A stretch of 51,709 nucleotides of DNA from Priapulus caudatus (Eukaryota > Priapulida > Priapulimorpha > Priapulimorphida > Priapulidae). The notes under the pieces were generated by a model. It was not told the origin of the DNA, did no database searches, and was given only the letters and a program-made list of their open reading frames with translations. Positions within the stretch are counted from its first letter, which is position 1, and every line of letters begins with the position of its first letter. The translations under genes and the position numbers were made by a program. The DNA lies in contig NW_014577126.1 of NCBI RefSeq assembly GCF_000485595.1, positions 18,990-70,698 on the forward strand, in the 5' to 3' direction. Below, one piece after another: positions 22,766-33,730 of this stretch.

Positions 22766-22925
22766 TGTCACGTTCAGTGATGTGTCTGGTGTTTGTGTTC
22801 TCTGCCACCAGGGGTCAGTACAGTACGACCACGAGAATATACGCTACACCATGTAGTCACGTTAATTGCGTATACCTGTTTTCCTGCTTATGTTGTATCC
22901 AGCATAGTAAATAGAGAACGTTACA
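22766..22925 (+). repeat. 5' LTR of Gypsy 1
   Basis: TGTCACGTTCAGTGATGTG through AGAGAACGTTACA, with TG...CA ends. The matching LTR is at 27673-27834. Confidence 0.92.
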
Positions 22926-23038
22926 ATGGCGACGAGGATCCGTGTTTTCGAATAAGACCATCAGCATCATCATCGACATTCGAAAAGCGGTAGGAAAACG
23001 AACTTTATTGCACAAACTTTGACAATCCGAAAATCATC

Positions 23039-23884
23039 ATGGCGGCAATCCATCTCCCAAACTACCCAGAATTCGAACTTGTACCTCGAGAAACTGCCCC
23101 TATACAGTTCGCAAAATACCTGCGACGTTTAGACAATATGTTTGAGGCCATGGCTATCGCAGATCCTAGCCGTAAGAAGGCAATGTTGCTGCATTATGTA
23201 GGCGAACAGGCGAGTGACGTGTTCGAAACCTTGACCGTCCCCCTGTGAATCCTGATGATGGCACTGCAAGCGATGTGTACAGATGTGCAGTGAATGCCTT
23301 CAGCACGCACTTCGAACCTCAGAGGAGTGTGGACCATCTAGTCTATTCGTTTCGTAAGGAAAAGCAGCCGAGTACTGAGACTGTTGGTGAATTTCATACA
23401 GGCTTGTCATCCAATCAAAACGTTGTGACTTTGCTGATGCTAACTAGAAATCAAGCGCCAGTTGATACAAGGTACGCACAACAATCGCCTCCGCAGGAAA
23501 GCAATCGAGCAGACACTGACCTTGGGACAATCTGCTTAAAACGGCCCGATCAATGGAAATGGCAGACGAGCACACCGTCATCATGGAAAGACAGTGTTCC
23601 ACCCAGCAATCGCATGCATTGAACAGTAGGGCGAAAGGCAAACAACCGCAATCGCTCCATAATCCGAGCAGTCATAATCGTGACAACACCGCTTGTGGTT
23701 TGTGTGGTGGACCATACCCACACAGAGGAGACTGTCCTGCAAAAGGGAAAGAATGTAGAAAATGCGGTCGTGTAAATCACTTCCCTAAAGTGTGCCGCAG
23801 CGCTCAAAACCCGGGCGCACGATCATCGAGATTCGAACCGAATCGGGATTATCAACCGTGGAAAGGAAGGCATCGTTTCAACTG
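23039..23884 (+). pseudogene. Gypsy 1 gag (frameshifted)
   Basis: The ATG at 23039 opens MAAIHLPNYPEFELVPRETA, a capsid-like start. The frame breaks at about 23230, where a C run is one base shorter than in the second copy, and again at several single-base indels up to about 23530. The end is readable and has two zinc-knuckle-like motifs, CGLCGGPYPHRGDC and CRKCGRVNHFPKVC; the second is canonical CX2CX4HX4C. The stop is at about 23882. Gag forms the particle and binds RNA. Compared with 27941-28641, the damage is almost all single-base indels. Confidence 0.8.
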
Positions 23885-24029
23885 AAAGCATAATGCCAGA
23901 ACCTTAGAGGACATCACCGAGCATGATCACCGACCACCGACCTCCGACTACGTCAACGCTACCGACGATAACTAGGACATCTTTCGATTAGGCGAATCGC
24001 GGATCCGGATCAAGCATTACGGAAAAACC

Positions 24030-25620
24030 CGTGTTCAACGTCATGATTGGCAACACAAGACAACGCGTTATGGCCGATTCAGGAGCGACTGTGAACATTC
24101 TCAATCAGGAGGATTACCTTCATCTCCACCATCGGCCGCAACTCGCACCATCGAAATCTCAGATTATTCCGTACATGTCCGACAAACGCTCGTGATTCAA
24201 AGGAAAATTCGAGGCTGAGGTACGCAGTGACCTTGTACATCTAAGGAGACATTCTACGTTGTCTCTGGACCTAGTGGATCGCTTCTAGTTGGAAACTCGC
24301 AAAAGCTACGTCTGATCAAAGTCGCGATGCGATTTCTGAGCAACGAAATGCGCCTGAGTTTCTGTGTGACTTTCCTGACATCACGAGTGAGAATGGGTGC
24401 ATATAAGGTAAACCGCGTTAAAGTCCATGTAGACCCCAGCGTCGTTCCAGTAGCCCAACCACACCTGTCGCATTCCATTTCATGTCGCTCAATGCGTCGA
24501 GGGACAATTGGAAGGAACTCGAGGAAATCCCGATATCATCGAGCGTTCAGAGAAGACCAACACCTTGGACTTCACCGATAGTGGTTGTTCCAAAACCAAA
24601 GAAACCTGACCGAAATCAGGATATGTGGTAGACATGCGTTCAGTCGAAATCGCGCGATCATCCGCGAACGTCACATCATACCGACCATCGACGATATCGC
24701 TGCAGACTTAAATGGCTGCAAAAGTGTTCAGCAAGTTAGATCTGAAGCAGGGTCACAATCAGGTTCTTTTACACCCTGACTCGAAAACCTGACCACGTTC
24801 TTCAACACATGGTAGGATTGTGGCGTTACAAGGTCTCAACTTCGGATGTCATGCTCGGACGAGATATTTCAAAACATCCGTTAGTGACGTGACCCAAGGG
24901 AATTCCGGGCGTGAGTAACATTAGTGACGACATCTTACGTTGTGAGGTGTTGACACGAGCAACCACGATGCACGTCTGAACGCTGTGGCTACAACGTCTG
25001 ACCGAGTCGAATCTGACAATTAATGTCCCAAATGTGAATTCCGCGTTCCGACAATGTTGGTCTTTGGACATCAATTCAGCGCTAAAGGAATCTCACCGGC
25101 ACCAAAAGAAGGTCGCCAGACTTGAAAGCACATCACGCCACCGGCTACGTGTAACTGAAGTCAAGAGGTCTGTTGAGTTCCGCATCATTCTGCTCCGCGA
25201 TTCATCAAAGACTTGCGAAATCTAAACGAAACCGCTGCGTCGTTGACATGCAGGACGTTCCCTTGGACCTGGGAAAGGAAGAACAATCTGCGCTAAGAAA
25301 AGCCTACAAGCTGCATTGTCCGAAAAGACCACGCCTTAGCGCTACTTTGACCCAGGAGAGAAGCCCCACTACGTTGATTTGTGGACGGTACGCCAGTAGG
25401 ACTAGGTTCAGTTCTTACCCCAGACGGATCAGAAAACGATGAGCAACTCCGCTGCATACGCCAGTCATCCCGCTTATCGCGAGACCAGAATCGCGTTATC
25501 GCGCAGATAGATCGAGAAGCACTAACGACATACTACGCGTGCGACGAGGTTTCACCTATACCTCTCTATGGAAAGGAGATTTAAGATCGTCACTGAGCCA
25601 TCAAAACGTTGTCTCCTTGT
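24030..25620 (+). pseudogene. Gypsy 1 protease, reverse transcriptase and RNase H (heavily frameshifted)
   Basis: The protease motif ADSGATVNIL is at about 24070. Reverse transcriptase blocks line up with the intact copy at 28786-29779 but are scattered over three frames, with about one indel every few dozen bases. RNase H traces (VDGTPVGLGSVLTPDGSEND near 25380, IDREALTTYY near 25510) follow. No uninterrupted frame exceeds about 90 codons. The region would copy element RNA to DNA if intact. The indel load contrasts with the intact integrase just downstream. Confidence 0.75.
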
Positions 25621-26027
25621 TCAACAACCCGGTGTCAAACACCGTCAGCCAGGATCGAACGTTGGTTGATGGACCTGACAGCACTATCGCTTTACTGTAG
25701 AATACCGACCAGGACCGAACAATCAGCAGAACGCTATGACTCGCGTCATCCCATATCTGCCCCAAGTGTATTTGGACATTGATGACGAGCACAACTGCTG
25801 CAAGTATGTTGCCTATGTCGCGCAGACCTGTCCCGAAGGCCAATTGCTTCTGTCTCGAGATCGAGCTAGCAACCATGCAAGACCGCCTGCTCTCAGGCCA
25901 CAATGGTAGTCATGAAGTCTGGTAATTGGCACAAACCTCTGCCAAATGTGTCACTATCTGAACTCTCAAAACCCTTGTCTTAAAATCGAACCGCATCGTA
26001 GTACCGACTAGCCTTCAGGAAAGAACT

Positions 26028-27266
26028 GTGAACATCGCACATGAAGGACACCTCGGTATTGCTAAAACCAAGGGCCTATTGCGAGAGAAAGTGTGGTTTC
26101 CGCATATGGACAGACTGGTTGAGCAGAAAGTCAGATCTTGTTTACCATGCCAAATCGCGACACCCATGGTAACACGTGAACCGCTGCAAATGTCACCGCT
26201 ACCAAAAGGCCCATTCGAGAAGATAAGTGTAGACTTTGCCTATGCTGAAGGAGAAAATGTACTTCTTCTCGTTGATCAATACTCACGATTCCCATTTATC
26301 GAGCCAATCCGCTCCACTGCTGCTCAGTGTGTGATTCCGAAGCTCGACCGAATCTTCTCCACGTTCGGTACACCGGAAACAGTCAAATCAGATAATGGTC
26401 CACCGTTTGATGGCCACGAGTTTGCGAAATTCTCTGAGACCGTCGGATTTGAGCACCGCAAAATTACACCGCTTTGGCCTCGCGCCAACGGTGAAGTGGA
26501 AAGAATGGTAGGATCGTTCAAGAAACATGTCAGGGTGTCAAAAGCTCGTGGAACCAATTGGAAGAAAGACCTACAATCGTGGTTAAGAGACTATAGAACC
26601 TCTCCTCATGACACAACCGGAGTTGCACCGGCAACCCTGTTCTTCAAGCGAGCAGTCCGCAACAAACTCCCACAAGTACCTGAAATGGACCCAGTCGCAG
26701 AAATAGTGCGCCAGCGCGACTCCCAGAAAAAGGGGAAAATGAAAGTGCATGCGGACAATAAACGCTATGTCAAACCCAGCGACCTGAAAGTTGGCGACCC
26801 AGTCTTGGTCAAGCGCCCGTTTAACATGACCAAAGGGAACACCCCATACGAGACCACTCAACTGGCAATTGTGTCCAAGAATGGTAGCATGATCACGGCC
26901 AACGGTGAAGGACGATGCGTGACCAGAAACAGTTCCTTCTTCAAGAGACTCTTGTTCACTCCCGAGTTACCAGAGTTACCAGAATCAGATGCACATGAGT
27001 CAACCATCGAAAATGAGGGTAATTCAGTGCCAGTGATGCCCGTTGCACCCAGGGGTGAGTTAGACCTGAATTTTGAAAATTCAGATAAGTCTGAAAACTC
27101 TCATGCACCCACAGTCAATTTGGACAATACTGTGAAACCCAGATCAGCAGATGTCAGATCAGACAATACTCCAGTGCACACAGCATCCCCGAAGGTTGTC
27201 CTAGATCAGCAAGAAACTCGCAGGTCAACCAGAGTCCGAAAACCTGTCGTGAAACTCAACCTGTGA
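26028..27266 (+). CDS. Gypsy 1 integrase, uninterrupted frame of 412 codons
   Basis: The zinc-binding motif AHEGHLGIAK...CLPCQ lies at residues 4-42. The DDE core has Asp in ISVDFAYAE, Asp in VKSDNGPPFDG and Glu in RANGEVERM (about residue 154). A C-terminal region with LKVGDPVLVKRP resembles the usual Gypsy GPY/F-like module. Integrase inserts the cDNA into host DNA. The frame opens without a natural start because it was part of a longer pol frame; the first codon here is GTG at 26028. The tail (from about 320) is acidic and low in complexity. Stop at 27264. It is intact, but the element as a whole is not. Confidence 0.88.
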   Translation: MNIAHEGHLGIAKTKGLLREKVWFPHMDRLVEQKVRSCLPCQIATPMVTREPLQMSPLPKGPFEKISVDFAYAEGENVLLLVDQYSRFPFIEPIRSTAAQCVIPKLDRIFSTFGTPETVKSDNGPPFDGHEFAKFSETVGFEHRKITPLWPRANGEVERMVGSFKKHVRVSKARGTNWKKDLQSWLRDYRTSPHDTTGVAPATLFFKRAVRNKLPQVPEMDPVAEIVRQRDSQKKGKMKVHADNKRYVKPSDLKVGDPVLVKRPFNMTKGNTPYETTQLAIVSKNGSMITANGEGRCVTRNSSFFKRLLFTPELPELPESDAHESTIENEGNSVPVMPVAPRGELDLNFENSDKSENSHAPTVNLDNTVKPRSADVRSDNTPVHTASPKVVLDQQETRRSTRVRKPVVKLNL

Positions 27267-27661
27267 AATTGACAGCAAGCTAAGACTTTGTTCACAACTG
27301 TGTGTGGTGTGTTCAGGAGACTTTCGAGATTAACTATGGAGACTGAACAATATGTATTTGTGTTACAGTTTAGTGTGTTTACCAAGGTTCATCTTATAAT
27401 TGAGTAATCCGATCAAGTCAGGTTAAATGCGTTACAGTTTGAGTGACAGAGTAATCGAGTATTCGGTAATTGAGTAATCACCTCGATTAGCATTGATTAG
27501 TAAAGTTGGTTAGTTTTGACAAATCGTTTAATCGTCAAAGCCAGATTTGTTTGTTTCCAGTTATCATACTGTTTGAACCTCAAGAGTTAAAGATTTTACA
27601 ATTTACCTGTTTGGTGTAATAATTAGTACATGTATCTTAAGTACCCCATGGAACTATCTAC

Positions 27662-27672
27662 AAGGAAGGGGA
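27662..27672 (+). other. Polypurine tract of Gypsy 1
   Basis: AAGGAAGGGGA directly precedes the 3' LTR, the normal place for plus-strand priming. Confidence 0.8.
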
Positions 27673-27834
27673 TGTCACGTTCAGTGATGTGTCTGGTGTT
27701 TGTGTTCTCTGCCACCAGGGATCAGTACAGTACGACCACGAGAATATACGCTACACCATGTATAGTCACGTTAATTGCGTATACCTGTCTTCCTGCTTAT
27801 GTTGTATCCAGCATAGTAAATAGAGAACGTTACA
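27673..27834 (+). repeat. 3' LTR of Gypsy 1
   Basis: Near-identical to 22766-22925. It ends GAACGTTACA and is followed by non-element sequence ATCTACAGC. Confidence 0.92.
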
Positions 27835-27939
27835 ATCTACAGCACTGGATTCATCTCCCCTGACATTTTGATAAAACGTATATTTTACTGAGAACGTTAA
27901 AACTGCAAAAAAATATGAGAAAAACAACCAGATTTGAAC

Positions 27940-28641
27940 ATGCTGCATTATGTAGGCGAACAGGCGAGTGACGTGTTCGAAACCTTGACCGTCCCCCCTG
28001 TGAATCCTGATGATGGCACTGCAAGCGATGTGTACAGATGTGCAGTGAATGCCTTCAGCACGCACTTCGAACCTCAGAGGAGTGTGGACCATCTAGTCTA
28101 TTCGTTTCGTAAGGAAAAGCAGCCGAGTACTGAGACTGTTGGTGAATTTCATACCAGGCTTGTCATCCAATCAAAACGTTGTGACTTTGCTGATGCTAAC
28201 CTAGAAATCAAGCGCCAGTTGATACAAGGTACGAACAACAATCGCCTCCGCAGGAAAGCAATCGAGCAGACACTGACCTTGGACAATCTGCTTAAAACGG
28301 CCCGATCAATGGAAATGGCAGACGAGCACACCGTCATCATGGAAAGACAGTGTTCCACCCAGCAATCGCATGCATTGAACAGTAGGGCGAAAGGCAAACA
28401 ACCGCAATCGCTCCATAATCCGAGCAGTCATAATCGTGACAACACCGCTTGTGGTTTGTGTGGTGGACCATACCCACACAGAGGAGACTGTCCTGCAAAA
28501 GGGAAAGAATGTAGAAAATGCGGTCGTGTAAATCACTTCGCTAAAGTGTGCCGCAGCGCTCAAAACCCGGGCGCACGATCATCGAGATTCGAACCGAATC
28601 GGGATTATCAACCGTGGAAAGGAAGGCATCGTTTCAACTGA
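27940..28641 (+). CDS. Gypsy 1 family gag, 5'-truncated
   Basis: A continuous frame of about 230 codons from ATG at 27940 to the stop at 28639. It lacks the first roughly 50 residues of the family protein. It has a retrotransposon gag core (VNAFSTHFEPQRSVDHLVYS, RKEKQPSTETVGEFHTRL) and two zinc-knuckle-like motifs, CGLCGGPYPHRGDC and CRKCGRVNHFAKVC. No flanking promoter or LTR is present, so expression is not expected. Confidence 0.82.
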   Translation: MLHYVGEQASDVFETLTVPPVNPDDGTASDVYRCAVNAFSTHFEPQRSVDHLVYSFRKEKQPSTETVGEFHTRLVIQSKRCDFADANLEIKRQLIQGTNNNRLRRKAIEQTLTLDNLLKTARSMEMADEHTVIMERQCSTQQSHALNSRAKGKQPQSLHNPSSHNRDNTACGLCGGPYPHRGDCPAKGKECRKCGRVNHFAKVCRSAQNPGARSSRFEPNRDYQPWKGRHRFN

Positions 28642-29779
28642 AAGCATAATGCCAGAACCTTAGAGGACATCACCGAGCATGATCACCGACCACCGACCTC
28701 CGACTACGTCAACGCTACCGACGATAACTAGTACATCTTTCGATTAGGCGAATCGGGATCCGGATCAAGCATTACGGAAAAACCCGTGTTCAACGTCATG
28801 ATTGGCAACACTAAGACCACGGTTATGGCCGATTCAGGAGCGACTGTGAACATTCTCAATCAGGAGGATTACCTTCATCTCCATCATCGGCCGCGACTCG
28901 CACCATCGAAATCTCAGATATTTCCGTACATGTCCGACAAACCGCTCGTGATTCAAGGAAAATTCGAGGCTGAGGTACGCAGTGACCATTGTACATCTAA
29001 GGAGACATTCTACGTTGTCTCTGGACCTAGTGGATCGCTTCTTAGTTGGAAAACCTCGCAGAAGCTACGTCTGATCAAAGTCGCGAATGCGATTTCTGAG
29101 CAACCGAATGCGCCTGAGTTTCTGTGTGACTTTCCTGACATCACGAGTGGAATGGGTGCATATAAGGGTAAACCGGTTAAAGTCCATGTAGACCCCAGCG
29201 TCGTTCCAGTAGCCCAACCACACCGTCGCATTCCATTTCATGTCCGTCAATGCGTCGAGGGAAAATTGAAGGAACTCGAGGAATCCGATATCATCGAGCG
29301 TTCAGAAGGACCAACACCTTGGATTTCACCGATAGTGGTTGTTCCAAAACCAAAGAAACCTGACGAAATCAGGATATGTGTAGACATGCGTTCAGTGAAT
29401 CGCGCGATCATCCGCGAACGTCACATCATACCGACCATCGACGATATCGCTGCAGGCTTAAATGGCTGCAAAGTGTTCAGCAAGTTAGATCTGAAGCAGG
29501 GTTACCATCAGGTTCTTTTACACCCTGACTCCCGAAACCTGACCACGTTCTCAACACATGTAGGATTGTGGCGTTACAAGCGTCTCAACTTCGGGATGTC
29601 ATGCTCCGCCGAGATATTTCAAAACATCGTTAGTGACGTGATCAAGGGAATTCCGGGCGTTAGTAACATTAGTGACGACATCTACGTTGGAGGTGTTGAC
29701 ACCGAGCAACACGATGCACGTCTGAAACGTGTGCTACAACGTCTGACCGAGTCGAATCTGACAATTAATGTTCCCAAAT
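27941..29779 (+). mobile_element. Gypsy 1 family, internal fragment (gag to reverse transcriptase)
   Basis: Corresponds to 23187-25033 of the full copy. It has no LTR, primer site or integrase. It begins abruptly at TGCTGCATTATG and stops abruptly at CCCAAAT inside the reverse transcriptase, where a minisatellite takes over. Its two frames are intact across the region that is frameshifted in the full copy. Confidence 0.9.
28786..29779 (+). pseudogene. Gypsy 1 family protease and reverse transcriptase, 3'-truncated
   Basis: An aspartic protease motif ADSGATVNIL at residues 16-25 is followed by the reverse transcriptase fingers and palm (WISPIVVVPKPKKPDEIRIC, SKLDLKQGYHQVLLH, LNFGMSCSAEIFQ) and the catalytic NISDDIYVGG. 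SDD replaces the more usual LDD, a known variant in some Gypsy clades. The frame leaves the element at 29779 and runs on into the minisatellite to 29961, giving a meaningless glycine/aspartate/tryptophan-rich tail. The rest of pol is missing. Confidence 0.82.
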
Positions 29780-29780
29780 A

Positions 29781-29960
29781 TGGAGGGGATGGGTGGTGCA
29801 TCGGTGGGGATGGTGGAGGGGATGGGTGGTGCATCGGTGGGGATGATGGAGGGGATGGGTGGTGCATCGGTGTGGATGGTGGAGGGGATGGGTGGTGCAT
29901 CGGTGGGGATGGTGGAGGGGATGGGTGGTGCATCGGTAGGGATGAGGGATGGTTAGAATG
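29781..29960. repeat. 33-bp minisatellite
   Basis: About five copies of GGAGGGGATGGGTGGTGCAT plus CGGTGGGGATGGT, followed to about 30040 by looser variants. It abuts the truncated retrotransposon. Confidence 0.9.
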
Positions 29961-30627
29961 ATGTATCGGTGGAGGGGAGGAGGAAGGAAATGGTATGATG
30001 CAACGGTGGGTATGAGTATGATGAAAGGGAATGGGTGTTGCATCAATTTAGGAGGAGTAGGGACCAGAGAGCTAAACGAATTAAAACACTGACTACCCTA
30101 TTTTACTAATGGTGTTCCCATGCCACACCAATGGCTGTCAGAACAGAATAGAGTTATCCTGAATGGCTTGCGAGTGTATTACTTTATATGACCGAGCTGT
30201 CTAGCTTGTTTAACATGCTAGAGCTTACTTAAATACGCTTTGGTATAATATTGTTAGTATAACCATATTTCGGCATATATAATGGCGAAGTTGTTCTTAT
30301 ACAAGTTTTTAGCATACGGATACAGCTTGCACGTATACATATAAATATAGAGTTTGTAACGGACTACATCCCGTTACACCAGAGCTCACTAATATAACGC
30401 CCTTTAAATATTTCTTGTCAAAACTATGTTGGCTGTAAATTATGCTGCGAACAAGAATAGGAAATATCTATTAGTCTGTCCATCGATCTAACGATAAGAT
30501 ATCCAGAGAGACATGATACAGGATTGCGTGGCACAGCTTTGCTGTTGATCCTGAGCGCTGCGCGCGGATGAGACGCGCACTTCCGCGGGATATGCGCACG
30601 CGACCGCGGGGATGTTCAAGTATGAAG
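29961..30627. other. Non-coding stretch
   Basis: Degenerate minisatellite to about 30040, then no supported feature. Confidence 0.4.
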
Positions 30628-30692
30628 CGCTGTCCGCAGTGGAGACGTGCGCCAAATTCGAGGCCCGGCGCACGTCTCCACCGCGGTCAGCG
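30628..30692. other. GC-rich 26-bp hairpin
   Basis: Arms at 30628-30653 (CGCTGTCCGCAGTGGAGACG plus TGCGCC) and 30667-30692 pair with two mismatches around a 13-base loop. It could be a structured RNA, the centre of a small foldback element, or part of a MITE. Confidence 0.65.
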
Positions 30693-31005
30693 GATGGTCT
30701 GTAGTTTTAGAAGATAAGAATGAAGACTTTGTTCTAAAATAGAACTATTGGCGGCTAAATAAGAGCAATATACAGACCTTTGAATTTCTTGACTAGTCCG
30801 TCAAAGGAGTGTTGGGGGTCCCTTTATGCACAGCTTCTAATTGAAATGGCCCATAAAATTGTCAAGTGGAATTGTTTTTCGGAACCCCATAGAAAATGTC
30901 TCCCTCTTACATACACCCCTCCCTGATCAATCACGCATTCAAGCGTAAACATTAACAGAGATGAAATTGTGTTGCGTTTGTGGCGCAAGTACAAGACTGT
31001 TGAAA
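30693..31005. other. Non-coding stretch
   Basis: No gene or repeat supported. Confidence 0.4.
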
Positions 31006-31205
31006 GCACAGGCACTTAGAACGTCTCAATAAAAATAAATATTCACACAATTTTTCACAATGATCGCCCGCCTGTGTGCAAAATAGGTGAACGTATGTGA
31101 AACATATACGGTTAGTACTTACTGTGACATATCCGTGACTAACTGACACCACTAAATTGGAAAAATGTTCCATGCACCTTCCAAGAAATGCTGAGAAATT
31201 ACGAG
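31006..31205. mobile_element. Fragmentary MITE related to 3006-3355 and 51211-51365
   Basis: It begins CACAGGCACTTAGAACGTC and TCAATAAAAATAAA, the same terminus as the hAT-like MITE at 3006. It then continues with a different interior, CCGCCTGTGTGCAAAAT to AAATTACGAGGT, shared with 51211-51365. No matching right end is found. Confidence 0.55.
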
Positions 31206-31993
31206 GTTATCATCGCAGAACTCCCGAACACCGTACGTCACAAAGCTATATCAGTATATGTAAACAAACACGCCAATTATAATCTTTGTAATTATATTAG
31301 GATATATAAAGATGCCAAGACATAAAGATATGCATAAATACATAATGACACATTAAGACATAGAGATATGCATAAAGACACATTACCGAATGTCAGAAAT
31401 TAACTTACTAGTACTACTGTGATCGGATGTAATTTTAACAGTTAACAGTAGAAGTCTCTGGTTAGCATCATTTCACATGTTAGCTAACGGCGCCCTCTAT
31501 AACTTCTCAACAAAATTGTAATTTCACATGAAACAACTTCAATGTTCAATGAATGACGCACTCGTTCACTTCCGACACTTCGATGCGAAATGCATCGGCC
31601 GGGCATTTCATTATTTACGAAAAGTAAACAGGCTGGCGAAAGACAGTTGGTACAGTGACTGGTCACGTCGGGGACGCCCCATTCATGTCCATCAACAAAG
31701 AAAGCGGGGCTCATTCTGATTAGGGAGATGCGAAAATGCAACAGAAGGACGTAGCACAGTGCGCTAAACAGCGTGTTATTTTCGTATTTGTGCCAAACTC
31801 GTAAGAAACCGTTCTAGCCTAGCAGAATGCCCTAGTTCCTGAGATTGGCGATTTGGTGCTGTAATGGGTCCTGCCTTTCAAATTTATAAAACACGGGTGC
31901 GGCGTAGGCTGTGATTAGAAGACACAGTGTCAATCCTCGGCGTGCCTCAGCATCATGGCCGCATCACGTCCAGTTATATTCTCAATACAATAA
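31206..31993. other. Non-coding stretch
   Basis: A short ACATAAAGATATGCATAA-type tandem occurs at about 31315-31385. No gene recognised. Confidence 0.4.
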
Positions 31994-32200
31994 ATGGAGT
32001 ATATTAGCTTGAAGCTTGATGCTATGTATACTTCTTGCCAGAATAATGCTTGCCAGCATAATTTTCCCCAAAATAATGCTTGCCTGAATATTAGTCGGTA
32101 TGGACTGGCTGCTCGGTCAAAATGGCTGTTTTACCCGAATGCTTGCCAGAATAACGATTGTCCAAACGATGCTTGCCAAAATAACGCTTGCAAGTTAAAG
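31994..32200. repeat. Degenerate GCTTGCCAGAATAA repeats
   Basis: The motif recurs at about 32035, 32048, 32078, 32142, 32171 and 32187 with variable spacing. Confidence 0.55.
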
Positions 32201-32865
32201 AATGGCAAAAAAGATCGCCGCCATAATTATTGACAACGCAGTACAGTAATTATTTACAGAGCAGTGGTCCTTCACTTTTTATCTACAAAATAGCATACAT
32301 TCTGGATTGGCAGCTATCTAAGTAATTCTTGTCAGATATTTCATGGCAGATTGTCGCCTGCGAAGTGTGATACTTGCGAAAGTGGTTCTGACTAGAGTGG
32401 TTCTTACTCGTTTCACAGTGAGAGTGCTGCTCGTTATTGACACCACCATTTATGCGTGCCTGCACTACAGACCCGCTCATACAGAAGCAAACGGATACTA
32501 TACTACTTGTAAGGAGTGCAGTAGCCTAGCGGTAGTCTACACAGAACGAACGAACAGCACGCACACGCGCGTAGGGACGCACACAATCATGCGCGCACAC
32601 GTGCACATGCGACCACAAGCACAGACGTGCGCGCGATACACGCACACACACATACACGCACACGCACGCAAACACGGACGCATGCACGGACGCAAGCATG
32701 GACACACGCAAACACACGCCCTTCATATTCGATCGGCGTTTGTCGAACAACGCAATTTTCAAATCTGTTCTTTTTATGTTACGGACTGTTAATGTGCGTA
32801 ACTATTACACGTCACATAGACCACAGGCACTCAGCAGTATTATCCGACTCACGGATGCAGGATGC
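32201..32865. other. Non-coding, CA-rich in part
   Basis: ACACGCACACAC-type sequence at about 32560-32720. Frames over it are His/Thr/Arg-rich and not genes. Confidence 0.5.
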
Positions 32866-32871
32866 AGATAA

Positions 32872-33011
32872 ACCCTAACACTAACCCTAACCCTAACCCT
32901 AACCATAAACATACCTCATATAAAAATATAAACATAATACTAAACAACCTAAAACTACCTCCTAATTATATAAAAATATAAACATAATACTAAACAACCT
33001 AAAACTACCTC
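32872..33011. repeat. Interstitial telomere-like repeats plus 44-bp duplication
   Basis: About five CCCTAA-type units (32872-32905) are followed by two copies, 50 bp apart, of ATATAAAAATATAAACATAA and the next 24 bases (32918 and 32968). Confidence 0.85.
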
Positions 33012-33423
33012 GGGTACATATCTGTAGTACCTGATACGACAACGACCCCATCTGCGCTAGCAGCGCTACTACCAGCAGCAATGGCTTCACTATATTGTAC
33101 CCCCCCCAAAGTGAGACGAAATTGAATTTTCTCATTCAATCCCCGTGAAAATTCAATATCCCAACTCTCAATAGGTCTATTCTAATTTTTGAATAAAGCA
33201 AGGATTTAACTTTCGTGATTTAAAATCGTATATGGGGAATGCGTCCATATTAACCGTCTGAGTTTCAGTAAAATAATGTCATTCTTGGACAGTTACAGCC
33301 ATTTTACAGTAGATGTAGGCCTATGTCACGTTCCATTTCTGTAATAATACATTAGGAGAGTATGAATAGCGATGACGGATTTGTAGATAAATATCCAGTA
33401 TTTATTGTCTGTAAAATATTAAA
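33012..33423. other. Non-coding stretch
   Basis: No gene recognised. Confidence 0.4.
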
Positions 33424-33526
33424 TTATTCCCCATTTTCGTCCTGAAAGTAGGGGGGATGAAAGCCACCCCACCTCAATAAGTGTTGGGGGGATATACCCC
33501 CATCCCACCGCTAGCTACGCCCCTGT
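33424..33526. repeat. Dispersed element end, copy 1
   Basis: CCCCATTTTCGTCCTGAAAG through GGGGGGAT to CTACGCCCCTGT. The same blocks recur in the same orientation at 33731-33846. CTACGCCCCTG is the reverse of the CAGGGGCGTAG terminus seen on many hAT-type MITEs. Confidence 0.55.
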
Positions 33527-33730
33527 CAGATGAACTCAAATCTGACTTTTGATATGCATACAAATATTCATAATCATACTCTTTGTTAGCAGTACTCTAC
33601 AGGCGCCGCGGAACGATTTTTGAAGTGGGGGTGCTCAATTTGTTACGCTCGACAGTGGTCAATGCAGGTTTTCGAGGAGGGTGGTAAGAAACAGGCGGGG
33701 GTATGCGGGTCCTCCCCCAGAGAATTTGGA

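Larger units (their letters stand above)
22766..27834 (+). mobile_element. Gypsy (Ty3) LTR retrotransposon 1, 5.07 kb
   Basis: Two short LTRs (22766-22925, 160 bp; 27673-27834, 162 bp) start TGTCACG and end GTTACA. They differ by two substitutions and one 2-bp indel, so the insertion is fairly young. The primer site begins TGGCGACGAGGATCCG at 22927; the tRNA is not identified. A purine tract AAGGAAGGGGA lies directly before the 3' LTR. Domain order is gag, protease, reverse transcriptase, RNase H, integrase. Flanking 5-mers are AACTA and ATCTA, one mismatch. The stretch 27267-27661 is 3' untranslated. Confidence 0.9.

Noticed and set aside
22761-27839. AACTA and ATCTA as a target duplication of Gypsy 1
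   Set aside because: Only four of five bases match, so it is not claimed as a true duplication, although one mutation would explain it.
32510-32560. TAGCCTAGCGGTAG resembling a tRNA/SINE A box
   Set aside because: No B box, acceptor stem or 3' tail follows at the expected distance.
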